Shown in pieces: positions 9,661 to 18,400 of a stretch of 64,000 nucleotides of DNA (the stretch's first letter is position 1; the number at the start of each line of letters is the position of its first letter). Position numbers and translations under genes: made by a program. Under the pieces are notes generated by a model. The model ran no database searches. It had not been told where the DNA came from and saw only the letters and a list, made by a program, of their open reading frames with translations. Source of the DNA: Nemorincola sp044225795 (GTDB lineage Bacteria > Bacteroidota > Bacteroidia > Chitinophagales > Chitinophagaceae); contig JBGAIF010000002.1 in the NCBI GenBank assembly GCA_044225795.1, positions 434,001 to 498,000 on the forward strand. Direction: 5' to 3'.

Positions 9661-12600
9661 TTATTGCTCCATCACAAAGTGGAACACACTATTCTGATCG
9701 CCTGAGCGAACGCTCAGGATATACATACCATTTGCAATCGTGTTGCTGAGCTGAACCTGCTCATTAATTACACCATTACGCGCCACAATGTTGTTTTTGT
9801 ATACAACCTGACCAAGCATGTTTGTGATCTCGAGTGTTACATCATGATCAGTGTTGTCAGCGATAGAACCCTTTACGGAGAATACGCCCTTGTTAGGGTT
9901 AGGAATAACGCTGATATCTGTTGCAAGACCTGTAACCTGGTTGATACCAGTTGTGTTCCTCACAGACAGGCTGGTTGAAGCATCAACAGAAATACCACCA
10001 CAAAGCCCGTCACCTGTAATGATACACGTAACTGAATCGTGGTTTCTGAAGTTGTCACGGATCAGCATGTTTGATTTTTCGTTAGGAACAGTCACACCGT
10101 TGATCCTCCATTCGAATGTCGGATTAGGACCGGCGCTTGTTACGTTGTAATTAGCAATAACGGTATCAAGCTGCCCTTCGATGATACTCTTGCCCGGCTT
10201 AGCAGTCAGAGATACACCCGTTGGCTTAACAGGAGCAGGAACGATCATTGAAACTGAACCAGTCACATCAGGAGCAGTAGAACAAGAATCGCTGCTGGTA
10301 ACCTTTACAGAAATCACATCATTGTTTGCAGGAACTATGTACTCATATACATGTGTGCCAGCAGAAACGGAACCTTGCTTCCAAGCATAAGTTGGCGTAA
10401 GGCCTACGTTGTGCGTGATAGCATGGTAAGTAACCGTAGTTCCGGCACAAACAGTAGTACCCGGATCAACCTGAATACTAACCATAGGTGTGGTACGTGG
10501 AGTTACGTTAATAGACATACCATCCATTGCTGTTGGTGACGTTGTACAGTTAGCCGTACTTGTTATTTCCAGGGAGATCATATCCAGATCGGAAGGCACG
10601 CCACTGTATGTATCATTGGTCTCGCCCGGAATTGGTGAACCATTAACCGACCATTGATAAGAGGGTGTTCCGCCATTTACAACAACAGAAGTAAACGAAA
10701 CGGCCGTACCGGCACAAACAGTTTTGCTTGAGGCAGAAATAGTCACACCAGGAGTAACAACCGGATCGATAGTAACGGAAGCCGAACCATACATATCACT
10801 CTTACAACCGGTAAGCGCATCTATAGCCTTTACAGTGTATGTACCAGATGCAGTCATCAGTCCGAAATCAAACACACCGCCAGGGCTCATGATCTCGCTA
10901 CCTAAAGGAGTGCTGCCATTATACAACTGGTATTTGGTAGAGGAAGATGAATTATTGAGGCCAATACTTACTCCAGTAGTTCCTGAGCAATAATGACCGC
11001 CGCCGGTAACAGTATCAACATTTGGCACCGGATTGATACCGATCGATGCACTGCCCATCATGTTATTAGTACAAGTAGTAGCTGTATTGGTGGCTACAAC
11101 AGTATATGAACCGGTTGAGGTCTGAGGCCCAAAGTTAAGAGAGACACCAGAACCTGCCAACGGAGCACCTACAGTAGCAAGGCCATTCATAAGCTGATAA
11201 GTATTCCCTGCTTTCGAACCAGAAAGAGTAACACTTGAACCAGGATCACCGGCACAATAATTACCACCGCCCATTACGGTATAGGCATCCGGCACAGGCA
11301 ATGTAGATACGGTAGCAGTACCGTCCATCCATTTTGTACAACCCATAGCGTCAGTAGCAAGGTATGTGTAGGTACCCAATGCAGTGTGGTAGCCCATATC
11401 TATAGAGCTGCCTGTGCCAGGGAATGAAGAACCGGTGGCAACACCATTCAGATACTCATCATAAGTAGTACCATTCTGAGAGTTTGTCAATACTATGTCC
11501 GAGCCAGATGTACCAGGGCAATATGCCCCGCCACCAGTCACAGCATAGGCATCAGGCGTAGGATTAACGATAACACTAGCATTGCCGGTCATCCAGATAG
11601 AACAGCCCGAAGTGCCATTAGTTGCAAGAATAGTATATACACCTGGTATTGTCTTGAGTCCAAAGTCAAGAGAGGAACCGTTAGAACCATTCTTCGGCAG
11701 ACCTACCGGAGCAGAACCAAGGAACAACTGGTAACTGATCCCTGAGTTAGAAGAAGAAAGACCTATACTAACACCAGTACCACCTGCACAATAAGAACCA
11801 AAATTGGTCACTGTAACATTATAAGCAGTAGGCAAAGGACTTGATGATACATTTACGCTGCCAGACATCAGGTTTTGGCAACCAGAAGTTGCATTTGCAG
11901 CTACAATGGTATATGTACCGGTAAGCGGCTGGGCTCCGAAATCAAGAGCTGCCCCCGTACCACTGAGCGGACCACCTACAGGATTACCATTAGCATACAG
12001 CTGATAGTCTACACCGATGTTTGAATAAGATAACTGAACATCTGAACCAGCGCTTCCTGCACAGTAATTACCACCACCCAGAATTGAGTAAACTGTAGGA
12101 AGTGGATTAACATTAACTGTTGCAAAACCCAACATAGTAGAGCTACAAGAAGTTGCTGAATTAGTAGCAATAATAGTGTAAGTGCCCGGAGCAGTTTGCA
12201 TTGGGTACGGAATCATTGAACCTGTACCGCTAATGCCAACCCCCACTTTAGTGGTTCCGTTATACAACTGATAAGTGATGCCGCCATCGGAGCCAGACAA
12301 GTAAATATCAGGTGCTGTGCCGGTCTGTCCGGCACAATAACCACCACCACCAGTAACGATATATCCATTTGGAACCGGATTTACATTTACATTCACACTT
12401 CCGATCATGTTGCTGGTGCAACCTGTACTATTGTTTGTGGCAACAGCTGTATAATTACCCGCTCCGGTTTGGTTGCCGAACGAAATAACGCCACCTGTAC
12501 CAGGAAGTAAACTTCCTACTGCGCCAGACCCGTTGAATAACTGGTATGACACACCAGGAGTAGATCCTGCAAGGCTTACCGGAACGCCAGCACCACCAGC

Positions 12601-15084
12601 ACAATAACTACCACCACCTATAATATTTTGAGGAGCAGGCGGCAAATTTCCTATTACGGTAACACTACCTGTCATATTGTTTGTACATCCAGTAGTGATA
12701 TTAGAAGCGCGAACAGTATAAGTTCCCGCGGTCTGTGTACCGAAGTCGATCGTTGAACCTGTACCAGCAACTAAAGCGCCGCTTACAGGAGAAGTACCCA
12801 GATACAATTGGTAATTAACACCAACATTAGAGTAAGACAACTGTACATGAACTCCAGCTCCACCAACACAATAAGAATTAACTCCACCAGGTGTAGCAAC
12901 AGTAAACGGAGAAGGAAGCGGATTAACCGCGACTGAAGGTGTACCCGCCATGTTTACGCTGCATCCTGTGGTCGTATTAACGGCCAATACGGAGTAAACA
13001 CCTGCAGTAGTCTTATTTCCATAATTCAAAGTAGAACCATTACCTGTCAAATAACTATCAAAAGTTGTTCCGCTGGTTGTGGTCAGATAAAGTTCATACC
13101 TGATCCCTGATTCTGAACCAGTGCCCAAAGAGACAGGAACACCACTACCACCAGCACAGTATGCACCACCACTACCCACACTAACTGTATAAATGTTTGG
13201 AAGCGGGTTAACAGAAACTGCAACGCTTCCATTCATATTCGCTGAGCAATTTAAAGAGGTTGTAGTATCAACCGCCGCTACAGTATATGTTCCAGCTGAA
13301 GTCTGATAGCCGAATGTCAGACCTGAACCTGTTCCTCTCAAAGGAGTACCAACTGCCATAGCGCCATTATATAACTGATATTTCACTCCGGTTTGCGAGC
13401 CGCTCATATCTATCTTCACTCCAATTCCACCGGAACAGTAACTGCTACTGCCGCTGGTAGAAACAACATATGCTGTAGGAAGCGGATGAACATTGATCGT
13501 TGGAGAGCCATTCATAGCATTTGTACATGCTGTGCTATTATCTGTAGCTACCACGGAATAAGTTCCGGCAGTCATTGCACCAAAGTCTATAGCAGATCCG
13601 GTACCAGAAACAGAAGTTCCAACCGGAGATGCACCATTGTATAACTGGTAGCTATATCCGAGATCAGAAGTCTGCAAATAAACGTGGTAAGATGCAGGTC
13701 CGGCACAGTAATCGCCTGTCAATACACTAGAAGATGTACTAAGAGATACATTACGCTGATTAGGTAAAGGAGTAGTATAAACCAACGCATTGCCTGTCAT
13801 GCTTAGTGAACAACCAGTGCCCGGGTCGTAAGCCTTTACATTATAGTTGCCGGCTAAACGATTACCAAAGGTTATCGGTGAACCGGTGCCGGAAACGAAC
13901 GTCAGCAAAGTAGTACCATCATACAATTGGTAAGTGATGCCCACATCAGATCCATCAAGCCCAACCGGAACACCAACTGTACCACCAACACAATAACTTC
14001 CCCCACCGGTCACAGAATACATATTTGTCTTTGGCAACACCGTGATCGAGTACGTCGCAGTTCCCTGAGTACATGAATTGGTCACAGTATAAGATATTGT
14101 ACTTGTACCTGGCAAAATACCAGTCAGCAAACCAGAGGAAGCACCTACAGTAGCTACTGATACATTACTGCTGCTCCACACACCACCTGTGGCACCGCCA
14201 ACATCGCTTAATTGCGTGGTCACACCGCCAGGACATACTGTGGTTGCACCAGTAATAACACCAACTAAAGGCTGAGGACATATTGTTACCTTTCCATCAC
14301 CGCAGTTAAAACCCTGAGTGTGGCTAAGGTTTGAAACGCCACTACCATTAGTTGCCGGGTAAGATGAACCTCCTGCACCAGCACCATAGTAGTAGCCACC
14401 GCCACCACCCCAGTAGCCACCGCCGCCACCGCCAGAATAATAATACTGACCAGAAGCACCTGTACCCTGACTGCTTGCATTACCACCAGCACATGTACCG
14501 TTATTACCACCGGTAGTTTGAGAGCCCCCAGTTGGTGAATAACAGAAGTTTGTATTTGTACTGCAGTAGTAGCCGCCTTCGCCGGTGAGCCCACCACCGT
14601 TTCCACCATTCTCACCATTCGAACAGTTGTAGCCACCGCCACCACCGCCACCAGATACCACAACCCGGTTAGATAACGCAGTTCCGCCTAAACGGATGTC
14701 AGACGCACCGCCACCACTAGCACCATAATAATATGTACCGGAATTGCCTCCTCCGTTCCATCCGCCGAGCAAGGCACCAGTAGTACAGCAAGACTTACCA
14801 GGCTGTCCTTGCCCGCCAACGAACACATATACGGACATACCCGGGGTAACTGCAACATTACATGTTACACGGCCACCACAGCCTCCCTTTCCATAACTGG
14901 AGTAGGAGTCTCCTCCTTTTGCGCCCTGGCAATCAACGTAAATTCCTGTTACACCAGAGGGCACAATGTACGTCTGAATCGCGCCAGAATACGCAAACGT
15001 AGAAGTTTGGGCAAAAACATTACCATTCGAGCCGAGGAGAAGGGCCACCAGAATGAGTAGTTTTGAAAGGTAGAATCGTTTCAT
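9661..15084 (-). CDS. Giant T9SS-secreted repeat protein, paralogue A
   Basis: A predicted cell-surface or secreted protein of 1807 residues. The signal peptide (MKRFYLSKLL...NVFAQ, 1-26) is followed by a glycine-rich module (~50-265) with GGGASDIRLGG and SGGGGGGGYNC. Next is one bacterial Ig-like (Big_2) domain (~280-350, GVWSSSNVSVATV). Twelve copies of a ~89-residue repeat follow (~355-1440). Each repeat has a GGGxYCxG start, a YQLYNG-like strand, GTGSxLDFG, a GTYTVxATN strand, a second Cys and a VNPLP end. Two or three more Ig-like units come before a T9SS type A sorting domain (~1725-1807; NPNKGVFS, TNMLGQVVY, NGMYILSV). It is nearly colinear with the next gene, which suggests tandem duplication. 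It is transcribed alone, between two hairpins. Confidence 0.9.
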   Translation of the reverse strand: MKRFYLSKLLILVALLLGSNGNVFAQTSTFAYSGAIQTYIVPSGVTGIYVDCQGAKGGDSYSSYGKGGCGGRVTCNVAVTPGMSVYVFVGGQGQPGKSCCTTGALLGGWNGGGNSGTYYYGASGGGASDIRLGGTALSNRVVVSGGGGGGGYNCSNGENGGNGGGLTGEGGYYCSTNTNFCYSPTGGSQTTGGNNGTCAGGNASSQGTGASGQYYYSGGGGGGYWGGGGGYYYGAGAGGSSYPATNGSGVSNLSHTQGFNCGDGKVTICPQPLVGVITGATTVCPGGVTTQLSDVGGATGGVWSSSNVSVATVGASSGLLTGILPGTSTISYTVTNSCTQGTATYSITVLPKTNMYSVTGGGSYCVGGTVGVPVGLDGSDVGITYQLYDGTTLLTFVSGTGSPITFGNRLAGNYNVKAYDPGTGCSLSMTGNALVYTTPLPNQRNVSLSTSSSVLTGDYCAGPASYHVYLQTSDLGYSYQLYNGASPVGTSVSGTGSAIDFGAMTAGTYSVVATDNSTACTNAMNGSPTINVHPLPTAYVVSTSGSSSYCSGGIGVKIDMSGSQTGVKYQLYNGAMAVGTPLRGTGSGLTFGYQTSAGTYTVAAVDTTTSLNCSANMNGSVAVSVNPLPNIYTVSVGSGGAYCAGGSGVPVSLGTGSESGIRYELYLTTTSGTTFDSYLTGNGSTLNYGNKTTAGVYSVLAVNTTTGCSVNMAGTPSVAVNPLPSPFTVATPGGVNSYCVGGAGVHVQLSYSNVGVNYQLYLGTSPVSGALVAGTGSTIDFGTQTAGTYTVRASNITTGCTNNMTGSVTVIGNLPPAPQNIIGGGSYCAGGAGVPVSLAGSTPGVSYQLFNGSGAVGSLLPGTGGVISFGNQTGAGNYTAVATNNSTGCTSNMIGSVNVNVNPVPNGYIVTGGGGYCAGQTGTAPDIYLSGSDGGITYQLYNGTTKVGVGISGTGSMIPYPMQTAPGTYTIIATNSATSCSSTMLGFATVNVNPLPTVYSILGGGNYCAGSAGSDVQLSYSNIGVDYQLYANGNPVGGPLSGTGAALDFGAQPLTGTYTIVAANATSGCQNLMSGSVNVSSSPLPTAYNVTVTNFGSYCAGGTGVSIGLSSSNSGISYQLFLGSAPVGLPKNGSNGSSLDFGLKTIPGVYTILATNGTSGCSIWMTGNASVIVNPTPDAYAVTGGGAYCPGTSGSDIVLTNSQNGTTYDEYLNGVATGSSFPGTGSSIDMGYHTALGTYTYLATDAMGCTKWMDGTATVSTLPVPDAYTVMGGGNYCAGDPGSSVTLSGSKAGNTYQLMNGLATVGAPLAGSGVSLNFGPQTSTGSYTVVATNTATTCTNNMMGSASIGINPVPNVDTVTGGGHYCSGTTGVSIGLNNSSSSTKYQLYNGSTPLGSEIMSPGGVFDFGLMTASGTYTVKAIDALTGCKSDMYGSASVTIDPVVTPGVTISASSKTVCAGTAVSFTSVVVNGGTPSYQWSVNGSPIPGETNDTYSGVPSDLDMISLEITSTANCTTSPTAMDGMSINVTPRTTPMVSIQVDPGTTVCAGTTVTYHAITHNVGLTPTYAWKQGSVSAGTHVYEYIVPANNDVISVKVTSSDSCSTAPDVTGSVSMIVPAPVKPTGVSLTAKPGKSIIEGQLDTVIANYNVTSAGPNPTFEWRINGVTVPNEKSNMLIRDNFRNHDSVTCIITGDGLCGGISVDASTSLSVRNTTGINQVTGLATDISVIPNPNKGVFSVKGSIADNTDHDVTLEITNMLGQVVYKNNIVARNGVINEQVQLSNTIANGMYILSVRSGDQNSVFHFVMEQ
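10765..14022 (-). repeat. Coding array of 12 Cys-paired ~89-residue repeats
   Basis: Twelve diverged units of about 270 bp lie head to tail inside the 1807-residue gene. Each encodes one YC pair near its start and one further Cys ~60 residues later (as in NNSTGCTSNM), so an internal disulfide per unit is plausible. Units are separated by a VNPLP or NPxP linker. I counted the units by eye from their YC motifs. Confidence 0.8.
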
Positions 15085-15404
15085 AATAGCACTTATTTAA
15101 GAAGTCTGATAAAAAAGTTATTCTATTAACTGTTCAACTATTTTTTCCTGTTACTATTTATTTGGGCTACAACTCATCAAAATCAGCCACCAGCAAGGCT
15201 TAACAATAAAATATCATTAAGCAGTTGACTGGCTATTAAGCCCACTAAGCCAAAAATGAATACATACTCCTACAATAATAAACATAAAACGGAAAATTTT
15301 AACGAAATTATTTGCTAACTAAAAGTTAACACATAACTCGCTTTAAATAATAAAATCTATTTGTTAGGATGGAAATAATGTTCGAAAACTACTAGAAAAG
15401 CGAC
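15085..15404. other. AT-rich leader of the 1807-residue adhesin gene
   Basis: This is the region between the terminator at 15405 and the gene start at 15084. It is strongly AT-rich and should hold the promoter. I do not find a clean TAnnTTTG element or any coding frame. Confidence 0.4.
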
Positions 15405-15440
15405 AAAAAAGAAATGGTCACCTTCATAGGTGACCATTTC
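15405..15440 (-). terminator. Intrinsic terminator after 1773-residue adhesin gene
   Basis: A perfect 13-bp stem (gaaatggtcacct at 15411-15423 with aggtgaccatttc at 15428-15440) has a tcat loop and, on the minus strand, is followed by a run of six T (15405-15410). It begins 20 bp past the stop codon. Confidence 0.9.
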
Positions 15441-15460
15441 CATATAGCAAGATTTACTGC

Positions 15461-18400
15461 CTATTGTTCGATAACAAAATGGAATACAAAATTGCCCTGT
15501 ATAGTATGTACATTAAGTAAATACATACCATTAGCAATTGAATTGTTCAATTGAACTTGTTCGTCCAGTCGGCCATTACGAGTAGAGAATTTATTGCTGT
15601 AAACTGTCTGTCCGATCATATTAGTAATATCTAGTGTAACCTCTTCGTTGTTTTCACCAATATTGCCAACAATGCTAAACAAGCCCTTGTTAGGATTTGG
15701 TACTACACGAACATCCGCTGTTGTTGCAGAAAGCTGACTTGCAGCGAGATTCCTGACATTCATGATCACATACTTAGAAGATGTAAGTCCACCACATACA
15801 CCGCTACCTGTTACCTCGCACGCAACAGAGTCTTTGTTGAATAGTCTGTCACTGATAAATGTGCTGCTTGTAGCATTTGGAATTGGTGTAGAGTTCACTA
15901 TCCATTGGAATGTAGGATTAGGACCGCCATTTGCTGTAACAGTAACTTTGATCGTATCTGACTGGCCAATAACAAGGCTACCCGTAGGTGTAGCTGTTAT
16001 TGTGAATGTAGGTGCAACCAGAGTCTGCGTTTTCAGTGTAACACTAGCTGTAACAGAATCTGTACCCGGCAGGCGACAAGGATCATTGCTTGTCATCTGA
16101 ACAGTCACTACATCGTTATTAGCAGGCTTGTATGTTGTTGAAACACCACCGGCAACAAACGCTCCGCTATTTATCTTCCATTTATAAGTAGGTGCAGAAC
16201 CACCAAAGGAAGATGCTGAAGCTGTAACGGTCACAGGAGCACCCGGGCAAACGGTAGCACCGGGGTCTTCAGACAATGTAACCACCGGAGTTCCCTTAGG
16301 ATTGATGGTAACCACTACCTTGTTCTTAGCTGTAGTCGATGTTGCACAATGCTCATCTGAAGTCATTATAACAGACACAACATCAGCCATTTTCAACGTA
16401 TCTATCTGGTAAGATGCACCTGTAGCCATCAACACACCGTTCAGATACCACTCATAAGTTGGCATAGAACCACCATAGGTAGGATTGGCGGTAAATGTAG
16501 CCGTATCAGTAGCACATATCACAAGACCACGGTCAGACGAAATTGCAACTGCCGGAGTAACAATCGGATCAACAGTTACCATTACTGTATTGAGCATATT
16601 GCTGGCACAAGATGTAACCGGATTAGTAGCCTTAACCGAGTAAGTACCAATTGCAGCATGTACTCCAAGATCCAAGCCACTGCCAGTACCCCACGCAGCG
16701 AAACCCACAGGAGTTGTACCGTTGTACAACTGATATGTGATACCAACCGAAGAGCCAGCTAACGAAATACTATCACCCGTACCACCTGCACAATAACCAC
16801 CACCGCCGCTAACCATATATTGAGCAGGCGTTGGGTTAACAGTAACCTTAGCATTACCCATCATTGTACTTGAGCATCCAGAAGACACGTCAGTACCTAT
16901 AACAGTATAAGTGCCTGATGCGGATTGCGTACCAAAATCAAGACCAATACCACTTCCACTCATAGGGCTTCCAACCGCCAGGGAATTCATCAACTGGTAG
17001 TCGACACCGGCATCGGAACCGCTAAGTGTAACATGGTAGCCTGTGCTGCCGGCACAATAAGCGCCACCGCCAGTTACTGTGTATTTGTTAGGTAATGAAT
17101 TCATGATCACATTTGCACTACCGGACATCCATGTAGTACAACCTGATAAAGCATCAGTTGCCTTGATGGTATAAGACCCAGCAGCTGTTTTTACACCAAA
17201 GTCAATTGGAGAACCGGAACCTGGGACAGCAGAACCTTGTGGTGCTGTACCGAAATACAACTGATAGTTGATACCGGCATCTGATGTGCCCAAACCAACA
17301 TTCACACCTGCGCTACCGGAACAATAAGCACCGCCACCTGTCACAGAATAAGCATTTGGCATTGGATTAACATTGACATTTACAGTACCTGCCATGTTAT
17401 TCATGCATCCTGTTGATGCATTGGTAGCCACGACTGAGTATGAACCGGAAAGCGTTTGCAATCCGAAGTTCAGTGCGTAGCCTGTTCCATGAACTGTTCC
17501 ACCAACAGGTATGGTACCATTATAAAGCTGATAATTGATTCCTGCATTTGAAGCGCTGAGTCCAACAGGAACGCCGGGTAATGTAGCACAGTAGCTACCT
17601 CCACCAGTTACGGTATAGTTTGTCGGTAACGGAGTCGATGAGACAGATGCCGCACCAGACATTGTACTGATACAACCGGTTGCTACGTTAGTAGCTACGA
17701 CAACATATGAACCAATTCCAGTCTTAACGCCAAAGTCGAGCGGAGCTCCACTACCTAACAATGGTAAGCCAAGCGGCGATGAGCCATAGATAAGCTGATA
17801 GCTAACTCCTACATCTGAGAAAGACAAACCTACATGACTACCGGAACCACCGGCACAATAAGCACCACCGCCTGAAACTGAATATGTCAGAGGAAGTGGG
17901 TTAATTGAAACCGCCGGGCCTCCATACATCATTGAGGTACAACCTGTAGCTGCTATAGTAGCACCTACAGTATAGATACCTGTAGTAGTCCTTGCGCCGA
18001 AATCGAGACCTGAACCAGAACCGGATAAAGAAGCCGCGGGATCAGTAAGTGCCACCCCGTTGAGGTATAATTGGTAGTTTGTACCGGAAACAGAATTGTT
18101 CAACATCACATTAACGCCTGTACCTCCGGCACAATAAGCGCCGTTGGATGTAACAGAAACGGTATCTGTATTAGGTAATGGGTTTACAACGACATTCACG
18201 CTGCTACCCATCATATTAGTACAACCTGTTACTGCATCTGTCGCCTTAACAGTATAATTACCTGCTGCGGTGATAGATCCAAATCCGATAGATGATCCTG
18301 TACCAGTAACCAAAGAAACTCCGACAGCCGGAAGACCGCCTTGTAGCAATTGGTAGTTAACTCCGAGGTCTGAACCGCTCAGATTTACCACTTTACCAGC

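Noticed and set aside
9361..9705. Short frames on both strands between the giant genes
   Set aside because: They overlap the terminator at 9610-9640 and the 3' end of the 1807-residue gene, and show no family motif.
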